The translations under genes were made by a program, and so were the position numbers. The notes beneath the pieces are model-generated. The model was given only the letters and a program-made list of their open reading frames with translations, was not told where the DNA came from and did not search any database. A stretch of DNA of 64,000 nucleotides from Lyophyllum atratum (lineage: Eukaryota; Basidiomycota; Agaricomycetes; Agaricales; Lyophyllaceae): the NCBI GenBank assembly GCA_014905825.1, contig JACGCN010000011.1, forward strand, positions 1,708,676 to 1,772,675. The letters are read 5' to 3'. Below are positions 45,510 through 58,749 of the stretch, one piece after another; positions within the stretch are counted from its first letter, which is position 1; each line of letters begins with the position of its first letter.

Positions 45510-48100
45510 CTGATTCTTGAGATCCCCGCTCCAACCAGCCATGACGCGTCGTGGTGCCGATCCGAGGCTGTGTCCAGAACAGCCAGCGTTGAAGAATTTG
45601 AGGGCGTGTGTCCGATCGCAGGATTCGGTGCGGGGACGAGGGCCGGGTGCAGGTCGGGTTGGTTGTGGTATCCGTGAGTTGGCCGTGGTGGTTTCGTCCC
45701 TCAAGACAGGCGCGAGCACCCGTCGTCTTGCCCCACCAACTTGAAAATGGCCAAGGGCAGGGACCAACAGGTTTCGATCGCCGTCTCGCATCCCGATTAG
45801 AGGGGAGGAGGGTAAAATGTAGCATGGTTAATAAATGGCGGGTGAGCACGCCTAGCAGACGCACCTTGACGGCTCCCCCCACCAGGGGTCTGCCGCCCCT
45901 CTCCCCGTCGTCTCTCATCCCAATTAGAGAGGAGGAGGGTTGTTGTCTCGTTCCCTGAGTCCTATCTATCAAAAATGTATCTGTGAATGCCAGTGAGATC
46001 CATTAGTACGAGTGAGAATACATGGAACCCAAAGAAATACTAAGTAAGACTTACCTTGAGAAATCCTGGTCACGGCGGGAACAGTCAATGAGAAGTCAAT
46101 GAGAAAGGGGTGGTGGTAGGAAGGAAGAGACAAAAGGACCCCGCCGATAGGGTCCTGGGCTGGAGTCTCCCTCGGTGGGTTGCCCAGGTGGGCGGAGGTG
46201 GTAGGAGGCAGAGAGAGGAGACGTCATGGACGACGTCGGCGAAGAGCGACGGATGATCCACGTAGATTAACCGTATTCGTCGTCGACGAACGGTGGGAGT
46301 GCATGCATGCGTCGCTCGTCGTAGACGAGGACGTTGTGCTGCGCGCATGCCCTAAGGTATGGGACGCGGATATATTACCATATATCTGCAGTCTGGGTGC
46401 AGTGCCCGCCGGTCGTCAAAGACGAAGACTGGGGTCCGTGGGCCGTTAAACAGCAGATCCAAGTTCTAATAGCACGAGCCAGGAGAAGATATAAGTGATA
46501 AGTATCAAAGCGAGAATAGCACATACTGTAATGCGCGTAGTATGCAATGGAACCCTGTTGCGACGGAACGGCGCCTTAAGGTGTATATTCGATGCTTGGA
46601 CCCTTTGCGTTGGGGTGAACGAAGTGTTTGCCTTCCTACCTATTTGCTTGGATTTAGATATTTAATTTTAAGTTTCATATGTTCGTTTCAGACGCACTCA
46701 CAATCTCCATAGCACGCGCTGAATTTATGCCGTCCGAAATACGCATACATATTACAATCCGTTGCTTCCGATACACCTTGGCCCTAAGAAACTGACACAG
46801 GCGGTGATTAGGCCGGAGTCAAAGACATGAAATGAAAGGAAACACTTACCTCCGCCTACGAACAATCCCGCATCCCCACAATAATCCGCTGACCCCTCTC
46901 GTATCCGGCCTTCGTTCGCTTTCGTCTGTATGACACGCACGCGCCATCTGCAACCCAGACTGACTAGAGGGCTCTCAAGAATTGTAGCGGTAGAAAAAAT
47001 GGGACTTACTTTGGGTAATTTGAATACACCCATGGCCCTTAGCTCGGCCCTATGCGCGCGCGCCCCCGCCTTCCTCCAGCGATACCCAATGAAAACTGCA
47101 GGTACCCGCTTTGACCCCAGTCTGATTTGCACTGGCATTCCGCGCTGCAAGAACCGTGAGGTTGAGTAGTATGAGGGACGACGGCTTACTGATAGGCGGC
47201 GTTCGATTGGCACTTGAATTAGCGGGAAACCTTCGCGATCCGCAAGTCTCGGCTTTGGGATGAGCGGCATGTGTGAAAGCGTGAGTGAGGAAAGCGTGAG
47301 TGAGGATGTCAAGCGTGAGTGAGGATGTCGACGCTGGTGAGTGAGGATGTCGGTGCTGGTGAGTGAGGATGTCGGTGCTGGTGAGTGAGGATGTCGGCGC
47401 TGGTACTGCTGAAGATGGAACGAAAATGGGAATACTGGAAATGGAAGAATGAAATCGGTAAGCGTCACTGACTCTGAGCTGTGCAAGCGGAAAGTGAGAT
47501 GAAGCCGCTGGAACGGTCGAATATTGAAAGAATTCCGGCGTAGTGACTCGCTGTAAGTGTTATGAGCCTTGAAACGGAAGACGGCGCGTAACGACTTGAA
47601 TTGCGGGATTCCGTGCGGGGACGAGGGCGGGGTGCAGGTCCGGTTGGTCGTGGTATCCGTGGGTTGGTGTAGTGGTTTCGTCCCTCACGACAGGCGGAAG
47701 AATGTCGGGTAGGGCAGATGCATATACAGTAAATCCTCATGACCCCCGGGCGCAGAACCGTGAGTCGTCGTAGACAAAGAAAATGGACGTCATAAATGTA
47801 TTCTATGAATGGATCGAGGTTAGAAGATGCCCAGAGAGAAGGAGAACGAGGCAGTACTCACGGAGAAGTGACCCCAGTAGCGCGCCAGAGTTAAATCATG
47901 ATGAACGCGTGTCTACCTGCGCTACTTGCTAGCAGGGAGGCGTAGGTGATGGGTAGAGGGAAGTAGCATACATAAGGAACCCTCATCAAGGAGTAATGCT
48001 CACCTCCTCGTCGACGAGGAACGCAGAGATCATACATCATAGGGTCATAGATACTGCCATTGGGCTCTTCAAGCTGTAAGTACATTCGGGCGATAATTTA
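45510..48100. other. Repeat-rich interval without a firm gene
   Basis: Contents: a block near 45620-45720 that recurs at about 47608-47700 (GTGCGGGGACGAGGGC, GTGGTTTCGTCCCTCA); the fourth 200-bp unit; and a minus-strand frame of 244 codons at 46752-47486. Its part MPLIPKPRLADREG to LRAMGVFKLPKVSP might be a real spliced exon pair, but no start or family was established. A roughly 21-bp minisatellite (GGTGAGTGAGGATGTCGGTGCT, about five copies) is at 47276-47406. Confidence 0.45.
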
Positions 48101-48104
48101 CGGG

Positions 48105-50458
48105 TCATGCGTCGCTACCATCCTCTACGATAAATTCAGGCATCGCCCCTGTCTTCAACAAGATACGGGGAGCGGGCTTAGCTCCAACCCTGGTGGCGGC
48201 GGGAGGTTGGCGCGTAAACTTCGGGAGGAACCTCGTAGGCCAAATCTTGTCCTGCTGGGCATCGGGCATCCACTCCCAACGTCTGATCCGCTTCCAAATT
48301 TCGTTCCGAGTAGTGTTGACGGTTGCGGAAGTGACCTCGTTGTTGTTGACGAACTTCAACCACTTTATGTAGTAGGGACATTTTGCGTACTGATTGTCCT
48401 CCCTGGTTTCGACGCCGCGCATCGGGAACAGCCACTTGAAGGCCCTACTCCAGTCGTCCGAGCTGCCGTGCCTGTAAGCGACACACCGCCACACATCCGA
48501 GAGTAGGAGGTTGCTGTAAATATCCTCCCGAGCAGCGCGTCTCTGCTGGGTATCAAGTTTGAGATAAGACGGGTTGCTGATACCCTTGGGGTTGGGTGAC
48601 TTGACGGCGATGTCGACGAGGAACTGGCGGTACACGTCGGAGACGAATGCATCGAGGTCTGCGGGTTGGTCCTCCGGAGCAGGAGAGGAACGGTCCTCTA
48701 CGTCAGAACCGTCGTCGAAGGAAGGAGGGGGGAGGGTGTGTCCTCCAGCGGTGAGGTTGAAAAGGTTCGGCTGGGGTGCGCCGGTGAAGTTGGCGTAGGC
48801 GACCATCTTGGACTTGCTGGTCGTTGAGCGAGCGCGCACGATCAACTCACGACCCACGATGCCGGAGATATTATACTTCCGGTCCACCTCCAGGGGCGTC
48901 ATCTTGAACAGCGCTCGAAAAGCCACTCCCGACAGAACGGGTCCACCATACCGAAGGCGGGGCGTCTGTCCTAGCATCATATGTCGGAAGAAGACGCAAC
49001 CGTAGGGGTTGTAGGCGACCCGATCCGGAGGACGGCGGTTTTCTTCTTCACCCTCCTCCTCCTCCTCCTCCTCCTCCTCCTCTGCTGCTGCCGGTCGACG
49101 AGCTCCGTTGTATGCGATGGTGTCGTCGTCGACGTCCACCGCCTCTGTAACGGGTAGTATCGCGTTAAGGAGCATTCTCGATGCGGAGCGGTCGTCAGGG
49201 TGAGCATGCTGTCCGTTGACGAGCCATACGCACCCCGCGGTAAGGGTTAAGGCTTCAGGTTGGACACGATGAGGAGGGTGTCCCTCGGCCTGCAGACCGA
49301 AGGTCTGGCTGACGGCCATGAGTCTGATGATACGAAAGCACCTGAAGACAGAATAATGTGAGAAACATGTAACGAATCAGGTGGAGAATGACTTACCACC
49401 ACTCCTGAGGTGTAAACGAACAGAGACACCTTCGAATTTCCGAATCATCGAACTCCACCAGCACCTCCGCCGCTTTTTGGTACGGTACGCGTACCTCCAG
49501 ACGGGCGCTGGAGGGATTGGCGTGGATGGCTGCGTCATATATGGCATGGAGAGCCTCGATGTTCTTCGTAGGCTGGGTAGGGCCCATCGCTTCCGCCAGA
49601 GTGACGTGTTTCGCGTGGTGGCCGGCGTCCTTGTTGGCGACCACGGTTTTATCAGTCGTGTAGGCCTGGATGTAGGAGGCCTCGAAGTTCCCCTGCACAT
49701 GTAAGCCAGGGGTAATGCGGAAACCACTGACGGCAGTGAGGTGGCTGGCTGGATCCCGAACATATTTGGAGGAGCCCATGCGAGTGATTCGGGAGGCATG
49801 CAGATCAGGAATCTGCAAGGCCTGCTGAACGAGTGTGTTGTGGGAGGCGGTGACCCACTGCAGACATTGGGCGTCGGGACTGCTCAGCTCGATAGCGACG
49901 TCGACATACCAGTCGCCGCCTGCGGGGATCTCGGGAGCGAGATGTGCATCCTCGATCAAGGTGCTCAGGTAGAACTCGGCGGAAACTTCGTCGACGTGGT
50001 GCATGGTGGTGTGCTTGTCCCACGGACGGTATGGAGGATGAAGAAGTTCTTGGCCCAGTCGTAACCATGACCCTCAATGAGCAGCAGTGCTTCTTCCACT
50101 TCAGCACGAATCTGGGTCGCGAGCTGGCGGACATACTCTCTGGGGATAAGTCTGGTGGCCCATTGAGGATAACCCCTGATTCTACTCACTCGGAGGCACT
50201 CGGTTTCGAAGGTGGCAGGCCACTCCCGTGCGACGTCTGCACCGAGGAGTGTTTTAATGGCGGGGCGTAGACAGACATCGTACCAGAATGCGCGCTCCTC
50301 CTTGGTGAGGAGCCATGCAGTACGACCTACGCCGCGCTCAGGAGTCCAGAGATCGGGGAAGAAGATGTTGAGATGGTGTCGGTCGTCCCACTTCCCAAAT
50401 TCGAAGTTGGGGATTTTGTGGTACTCGACCTGGTGATGCTCTACTGGGTGATTCCCCT
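48105..50458 (-). CDS. Lineage-specific unknown protein with an apparent frameshift
   Basis: Exons: from an acceptor at 50459 (ACTAG|GGGAAT) to 49397, then 49341 down to the stop at 48105. Recognisable stretches in order: HHLNIFFPDLWTPERG, EERAFWYDVCLRPAIKTLLG, RIRGYPQWATRL, NFFILHTVRG, DPASHLTAVSGFRITPG, SFTPQEWWCFRIIRLMAVSQ and LTLTAGCVWLVNG. They match an expanded agaricomycete family I remember, function unknown. Near 50030 the frame changes by one base between FFILHTVRG and KHTTMHHVDEV with no usable intron, so a single-base deletion or a sequencing error is likely. Poly-Glu from a (CTC)n run at about 49059-49081 follows. The 5' exon beyond 50459 was not found, and the family N-terminus is missing. 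This may be a pseudogene. Confidence 0.6.
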
Positions 50459-50459
50459 A

Positions 50460-52600
50460 GTAATTGTAGCCGTGCCGTTAGGCCTAACGGCCGTTGCCGA
50501 AATATCCCTGTCTCATTCACGACCTTCAGGGTAAAAACCTTCGGCATACCCAATGTTTTGGGTTCATTAGGGTCCCATCAATGGGTTATAACTCCAACTT
50601 TATGCATATGAGCCCAGTTCCCCTCGTTCCATGACAATTTTTAAAGGATCACGTGCAGTATAAAATCATAGTGTAATTTAGCATATACACATTTGTTGAG
50701 ATATATTTTACAAGTATTTCTGGCCACTAACCCATGCTAATTTTCGGTGGCTACCCGAATATCTAAAAATCTCGAAAATCGACCGAAGGGCTGTGGAGAA
50801 ATCAAGGGGAAAGCATTCCCACGGTGTTTTACACGATCAAAAAACAACACCGCACTTCCCCCCGCCCCCACCTGTTACGTATATGGGAAAATGTAATTGG
50901 TGTGACAACATTTTATGTTCACATTCATCCAAATGTAAGGTTATATATGCTGTTCAAAGTGGTGGAAAAATACTCCGTGAAATAGAGTCATGTTCCGCAA
51001 TATAGGTTGCTGAGGCTCCGTAATAAATGTCGACTTACCTTCCTGTAAAACGTCGACGCTCCGCGACACACAAATAAAGTTGCCGTGAAAAATATCACCC
51101 ATTTACAGCAATGCTGCTTACAGAAATGCTGCTAGGGCGCCGTAGCACCGTAGAAATGGCACGCCTTGCACTTGTCGACGAGTCACGTGATCATGTGATC
51201 TGGGCACTTTGCTCGCATGTATCCCTCAATAACACCCGGGGGGTCAACCACTAAGCTCCGTGTCATGTACTGCTTATTTTTATGTACCTCTAGGACCCTC
51301 TACATGCAAAAATTAGATACACAGCATATGTGGAAGCTACATAATCTGGCATCCTGTTATCGACTCGGGCTGTAAACACTTGTAAACAATGCGCCGGGGT
51401 TGGCACGAATGCCTCTACAACGTCCGGGGGGTCAACCACTAACCTCTGGGGTATACACTGTTCGCTTTGAGGCACATTCAGGACCATATACACGTAAAAA
51501 TTGGGAACACAGCATATGTGGAACCTATACAATCTGGCAACCTTAGTCTCTCCTTCCTGTTTGAGCATGTAAGCACTTGTACACAACGCGCTCGACTCGT
51601 TAATTCTAATCAATAGACATTGCTAGCCATCAACACCACCATGCCTGAGTATTGCGAAGTCCTGGCACTCTTTTTCACTCTCCAGGACCTATTCCAGTTT
51701 CCGTTTGAACGGTTAATGACGCGTTCCCACTCAGGTGCCGTGATTCCGCATATGGCAGTCAGGTTGATCCAAATATAGACCACCCCATCAATCAACATCT
51801 TCAAGTACGCCGTCCAAATTATTCGTAGGCAGGGTGGTAGAGGTTTGGCAAGCCCCAACACGGTTGGAACGCACCCACAACGAGGACGTCAAAAAAACGC
51901 CAACGCTGCGCATATTTTACACTCCAGGTTGCGAGGTTCCAAATTTCCTAATAAGGAACCAGGCGTTCTTAATTTGGTCACAGGTTTACATCACGTCCTC
52001 AATCAACACTTTCGACCAAACCCTCAACTCTAAGCGTGTTGTACGAGCCGCACACCACCCAGTGCAACCGGATTCTACCCATCGGCGAACCTTTCATAGG
52101 AGTCAACCAACAGCCAAGCGTGCCCTTTCCCCCTGTGTTCAGCAACAAGACACGAAACAAAGTTGAATATTCAGCTTGTTTCGCCGACTCTCCCATACTC
52201 GTCTCGCTGCAAATTTGTTAGGCCGCCCTTCGCAATCTACATTTTGATCACGCCGCTTTATATACTAGGTAACGTTGTCTTCATACCTCATTTTTTTTTA
52301 CGCATACAAGCACTCGATCAACGATTTTCGCAAGTCTTCGACTTGAGTGCCGGTGCACAATGCGTACGCGACTCTGTGCAACAGCATCTGACTTGTTGAA
52401 CTTCCCATAGGAGTCAAGGAGTAGCCCAGCGGAGCCTTCCGTCCTCCCTTCACGCAAACAAGACCCAAAACAAAGTTGAATATTCAGCTTGTTTTGCTGA
52501 CTCACCCATATCCGTGTCGCCCCAAATTCTCCTACCAACCTTTTTCCACGCATACAAGCCCTTACGCTGCCGAAGCTCGTCGGTTTAGATCCATTAAAGC
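50460..52600. other. Intergenic interval with direct repeats, upstream of the helicase gene
   Basis: The interval is AT rich without genes. Two diverged copies of about 130 bp lie at about 51225-51350 and 51410-51545 (CCGGGGGGTCAACCACTAA...ACACAGCATATGTGGAA). Two copies of a promoter-proximal module lie at about 52085-52340 and 52400-52580 (CATAGGAGTCAA, ACAAAGTTGAATATTCAGCT, ACGCATACAAGC). A palindrome CCGTTAGGCCTAACGG occurs at about 50475. Confidence 0.55.
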
Positions 52601-52603
52601 ACA

Positions 52604-55600
52604 ATGCCGCGCTCGTAAGTGACCTCAAACTGGGTATCGATATTCTATGCCCATATTTTTGTAGATCTCAATGCTCCAAGCTCAACTGCAAGCGTCCCAA
52701 GCTCAACCAACAGAGCCAGAAGGCGCACAACACCAACTACCACTCCACCTTCAACACATTCACGTACCACGGTATGCAGGTGTAACTCAAGTGCCAGAGC
52801 AAATGTCTGACTAGTTTATTCCAGGAGAGACGACACATGTTTATAGAGACGAGGAAACGGGACTTCTCCCCTGCCCATGCGGGGATCCGCGCCACTCACG
52901 ACTCAACTTCCTTCGACTTTACCAACTAAATCAAGCCAAAGTCCATCCACCACCAGACACTCCCCTCTATGACGATCCTCCGTTAGATTCGAAACCAGCT
53001 CGCAAAATTCGGAAGGCCAGCGCCCCCGAGATGACTATGGAAACTGATACGAGTGACCCAACCACCAGCGAAACTGCATACGTCCACATGGAAATTATGC
53101 CTGAACCGGCGGACACGTCGGGGAGCAGAGCTACTAGTGACATCGAAATGGAGATCTCCGGCGACCATCGTCTTACCCAGGAAGAAGACGTTCACGCCTC
53201 GTCCAGCTGCGAAGTCAACATCTCTCCCTTGTGGGATGGTTCTAGCGATGATGGTGGACCTCAAAGTCCTCCACCCACGGATGAAGAAGAAGTTTCCGGA
53301 GGGGAAGACGAAGATGAATTGGAGGATGCATCACACCATGTAGACGTCCCCGAAGAAGTGGCGGAAACCATTCGCAAACAACTGGCGCGGTTCAGTATAT
53401 ACATTGATCCGCTGTATAACCGCATAGTCTGCCTCGTCTGCAGCTCTCTGGTCCCTTTCTCCCGCATACATCCACACGCCCTCGCCCATGCTCGCGGGAC
53501 ACAGCGCAAGCTACCGTCAGAGCGCAGACTTCCAGGGAAAGACATTTTGGAGCACCTTTTGAAGCAGCTACAAGCACATCATCCGGTGAAACTCCCGTCA
53601 CATCCTATCCCCCCGTTTCAAGGTATCGAAGTTGTCGACGGATTCAAGTGTCGCTATCCGTCATGCTCCGCGGGCCAGCCAGTGTTTTCTGGGAAGAAAC
53701 GCTTTAATGAGCACTGCCTCCGCACCCATCCGCACTGGAAACCAGCCGAGCGACTCTACTCGATCGTTCCAAGTCAGGCCCTCAGCAAGATTCGTCACCA
53801 ACGGGTGTTTATAGAGGTCACGCACTCACCACAGGTCGAAATAGATGTTTTTCTCGATATTTTGGCCCACAGCAAATCCATCGGCCTTGGGGAACTTCCT
53901 GCCACGTATACCCCTACTGGCAACACGCATGCGCGCCATATTATTTTCATGAGGACGGAGTGGGACTGCCTTCTCTCTGGGGTGGACCTCGGACAGCTGC
54001 GCACATCGGCGCTCTCTGCGAAGGAACACGACCACGTACTGTTCCGTATGATCCAGCTCACTAGGTGCTACTATGATGAAGTCATGACGCGACTCCCCGA
54101 GATCAGCGTGCTCACCCGACGTCTGATCCGATCTCCAGAAACACAGTAGGTCCCTCCAGCCCATCTCATACGCCACTCACTCAACGATCTCCAGCACTAT
54201 AGACCCAAAACCATTTGGAAAGCCACAGGAAGGAAACACTGTAATCCACTACGCTGACTATGTCAGCAATTTCCTAGCCTTTCTTGTACGCCATATCCTG
54301 GATTCGATGACCACCTTCCGAGTTCCATTACATCCCACTGTCACTGACAATCTCACAAGCTTGCACCAACTACTCGCGGATAAGACGACCCCCGACGCGG
54401 ACATTGTAAAAGGAATACACCTCTGCGTCTGGTCTATTGCATCCATTCCCAGCAAAGAGCTAATGCAGCGCGAATGCGATGACCCATTCACTCGGTTTCT
54501 CATAGCGAATCATCTCAAGGATGAATATGGGACAATGAAATCTCTTAGGGAGTTCCCTCACAATATAAACCGGATGCAGTGGGGATTCCGTGCGTCCGCC
54601 TGCTGCGAGATACTCCGCCAGATGTCGATTACGGGTCGCACTGATCATGCGTAAGATTTCCGCAGCCTTTTCGTTCAAAATTAAAGTTAATGGTGCCCAA
54701 GCTGTTACACCGAATTTGTCAAACCCTTCCTGCACGACGGGGAAGTGCATACATTCAATACGCTCCGCCAGAACATGAAGTTATTTACGACACTGGCGAA
54801 GCAGGAACCAGGAATCCCAAAATTTGGCTGGGACATTCACAAGGCGGTACTCAGTATAGACGGGTTCCCAATGCAGCTGAGCGTGTTCTATGCCTCCATC
54901 ACTACCGGTCTGGAGCGCGCCGAGACTCTCATTGTCAACCTCCTACGCGGCTGCGCATACAAAGATATTCTTAAAGAAATCGACTCCAGACTCGACCCCA
55001 GTCCGGAGCGCGCTGGGAATTGGTACCGCGACCAGCCCCTGAAAGACACCATCTGCTATTCGGTATTCAAGGAGAGTAGCAATGGATTCGACAAGTTTAA
55101 GCACCGCCTACTACACCATCTTTCCCGGGACACAGAATTGTTGCAGTCTGTCCATGGTGAAACGATCGGCACAGCTAGTAAGTGGTCATGTCGTCTCTGG
55201 ATCTTGGAAAGTGTTCACAATCAATAATTATAGAACTCTGGGCGTGGTTTGGGCTCCTCGACGAAATCGTGGCTTTGATATTTGTTCTGGCCTCCACTAC
55301 ATGGGGAGGCGGTGCATGAGGGACCGAGTGCGATGATCTTAAATTCGCCAACAACAAAGACGGTGGCCGCAACATGTTTATCTTCAACAACATCCTCACC
55401 TTCGCGCCCTCTTACGACAAAAATGTCAACATTCACGGTGGGGGACGCCGCGTCGCCCATGCACCTGCTTTCCATGTATCTCGGCTCCTGCTGCTGGTGC
55501 TTGGATTCGTTTATCCAGCCGCGTATCACATGGCCCCCTTGTGTGGGATGGATGTCGCTAGCGCCGAAAACTACGCAAGCCACGTCTTTGTGCAGCACGG

Positions 55601-58279
55601 AAGAATCATGAAGACTGACCAGTTCTCGAAAGCACTTTCTTTGTTCACGCGTCAAAACTTCGGCTTAGCCATGGGCATTCGTGACTGGAGGCAGGTGATG
55701 TGCACTATAATGGTGAACATCGGGCATATTGACTTTGGCATCCCTGATGCCGAGGACGAGGATCTCAAGGCCATCCACGAGTCCTACAACCATAATACTG
55801 AGACTGGAGGGGACCATTATGCCCTCCAAATCAGCAACTCCCTACCCCAATTCTCGCATACCGCCATTGCTTCAGATCAGCGTGTTTGCTTCCGATGGCA
55901 CGCATGTATTGGGAAGTTGCATCCTTCCATTACACTTAAATTAAAGGACCATAGCATGGTAAGTAAGCCTCCGCCACCTCAGCTCACCATTCTCATCGAT
56001 ATTTTCAGGGTACGGACCAATCACGGCATGCCATGTTTGATGATCTCGAATCAATTATCCATAACATCGTCGACGCCGTCAAGGAAGAACTGGACAAGTC
56101 GATGGAAAAGCTAACAGCCACGCTAATCGATCGCTTGGACAGTGGATTCCAAGCAGTTGGGTCTTTCATCGCCTCCCTCCTGACCAGCAACGCCAGTGGA
56201 ACACCAAGTCCAAACAGTCGAGCCCCCAGGCACCATTCTATTATGGTGCATCCCAAGCTCCTCGCGCGCCTTGCACCACTGCTTCCCCATGGAACTGAAC
56301 TGAAGTGGAGCTGTCCCGAGCAGGCTGACGTTATCCAAGCCTGTCAAAGCGGAAGGCATGTCATTGCCATACTTCCAACTGGAAGTGGAAAAACGTTCGC
56401 GTTTCTAGCCTCTGCCCTCCTCAACCCACAGGATCTGTATATCGTCATCCTCCCCCTCAAGGCCCTAGTACAAGATATGTACAGGAGGGTTGCTGCTACA
56501 CACATCGACGGTGGCATATATCCCAATGTTGACGGCGCCAAGTCGCGTATCGTGTTGGTTTCCGCCGAACATGCTGGGAGTGAACACTTTCTGAATTTCA
56601 GTCGTGCTTCGCGCTATAGGCTCAAGCGTATTTTCGTAGACGAGGCTCACCATACGTACACCTCGGACTACCGAACATGTTTCAATCTCTTCAAGTACCT
56701 CACGAGCGTCGGCAAGCCCATCACATTCCTATCTGCCACTATTTTCCCCCACTCCGTCGACCTCTTATGTTTCAGAATGAAGATACCTCGTGATCTCGTA
56801 CACGAGATACGGGCTCCCAGTGTGCGGAAGAATATTCAGTACACCGTGGAACACGTCCCCGAGCGCGATGACATCCCCGACCATATACATCGTTTAACCG
56901 ATAGCATTGAGCTAGGTCACGAGGACCGAGGACTCATTTACTGCAGAAATGCCACCGACGCCAGGGCACTTAGTGAAAAGCTTGGATTCAACTTTTACGT
57001 GAGCGATATCATCGGGAATGCTGGCGCAATGTCACTAGATGAAAAGCAACATGAGAATGACAAGATCAAGGCGCACCTGACGCACGTGTGGCGGGAAGGC
57101 ACGCAGCCCAAGGACCGCTGGATGATTGCGACGTTGTGCTTTGGACAGGGAATCGATTATCCCAAAGTGCGACATGTGATTCATTACGAAGTTCGCGGCA
57201 TCTTGTATTTCGTACAAGAGGTGGGGCGCGCAGGGCGAGACGGAAAGCTTGCGCACTCTAATCTCTTCTGGTCAAGGAAGCCTTCCATCTTTGAAGACAG
57301 TGAAGAAGGCGGCGACCACACCGGCTTGATACCCATGGGCGAATTCCTGACTACGCGCATGTGCCGACTTCTAGAGTTCGCCCCAGTGAATGGCGTATCG
57401 TATTCGTGTGCTTCGCTCGGTGGAGCACCTCTTTGCGACAATTGCTTAGCCGCTAGCCTCGTGAGTACCCCTATGATGCCTATTGCTCACCTAATCGTTT
57501 ATTAGGCCCCTGGGGACGACGTCCGCACCCCCGACCGCCTACGATTCGATGCACCGCTTGCTTCTCCACCCATGAATCGTCCCCCGCAGTCCCAACCCAT
57601 CACATTGATCAATCACAACAAACCAGTCAGAGGTCAATCCACCCATGTTCCAAAGCAGGGATCAACAAACCTTGTCATACCGCGGCTCCTGTCTGTCGCA
57701 ACAAACGGCCAGCTCGTCGCTCAAGAAATCCAAAACGGAGAGGATGATCTCCAAGAACTCAAAGAAGCCATCGACCAAATCGTCGCCGTCGGGTGCCCAG
57801 ACTGCTGGGTTGAAGGAAATCTCGAAGTCCGTGGGCCACACCAACACACACGCACACCGTATTACAAGCTTTGGAGTGACATTATCCGCAAAGGTCGATT
57901 TCATGATCGGGACTTTTGGCCCATGTGCTACATATGCTGGATTCCATTTCGTGGTAACTTCGGTCACAAATCTTACGGACGCGGAGAGGGGGGAAACACT
58001 GATTACTGTCCGCATCATGCCACCGTCCCGTCGATCATCCCCACCGTTATATCTATAATCGCTGCTCACAAACCAGGTACAGCACACCCTGTTCTACACG
58101 TCATTGCGGAGAGGGTAGGGGTGAATATCGACAATTGGAACACACCGGCGCAGTTAAGGGACTGGCTTGCGATCGCCCCCACTTCACATGCACAGGTCCC
58201 GAATCCTGTCCGCTTCGTCACCGAGTTCTACCGGGTGTACAGAACGCTCGACATGAAGATCATGGAGGTAGATCCATAG
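52604..58279 (+). CDS. OrsD-like/RecQ-type helicase fusion, 1,773 codons with one in-frame TGA
   Basis: Exons: 52604-52614, 52665-52771, 52825-54145, 54195-54650, 54702-55177, 55234-55958, 56009-57460 and 57506-58279, 5,322 nt in phase throughout. The N-terminal half has zinc-finger pairs as in the OrsD/DUF3505-type family: RIVCLVCSSLVPF with nearby His, and FKCRYPSC...FNEHCLRTHPHW. The C-terminal half is a superfamily-2 helicase: LPTGSGKTF (about residue 1157), VDEAHH (1243), FLSATIF, CFGQGIDYP and QEVGRAGRDGK (1437), then a Cys pair CDNC like the RecQ zinc module, and further Cys/His (PDCWVEG, MCYICW, YCPHH). TGA at 55317-55319 (codon 819) falls in a stretch reading GGGA-stop-GTE. The helicase half would be lost unless the stop is bypassed. 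Role: probably DNA unwinding, perhaps linked to mobile or subtelomeric DNA as in fungal telomere-linked helicases, which is inference. Confidence 0.8.
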
Positions 58280-58749
58280 TATTACCGCATGTACAGGTAG
58301 TGCGCACACAATGCAAATGATCGAGATCTACTGGTAAAGCTGTAAGCGCACCCACATCCAGGGCGTCAAATAGGCGACGAGGTCTATCAATAACCTGCCG
58401 TGACTTTGAATCGCCAACAGCTCACCCGTCCTCCCCGATTTCCTATATCACATGCCATTTCCGTTTTTTGCGGCATAGAAGATGTTCAATGTGACGTGCA
58501 TCTACCGGGACCTGGATGATCTGCTCAACCACACCTTCCAGATCGTCGAGGAACAGACAGTGTTGATCCTTCTTGTCAGAACTTCTACAAGGTGACGACA
58601 CTATGATGCTGGCCTGTTTTCTTCTTTTTCACGGGAGCTCGGCCGTGAATATGAAGGACATCCTCCGAGGAAATCGTTCTTGCGCCTCATCCCGTTTTTC
58701 ACCTCCTCCAAACATTCACTCTACGCTCGACATCCGTACTCACGCTCAT

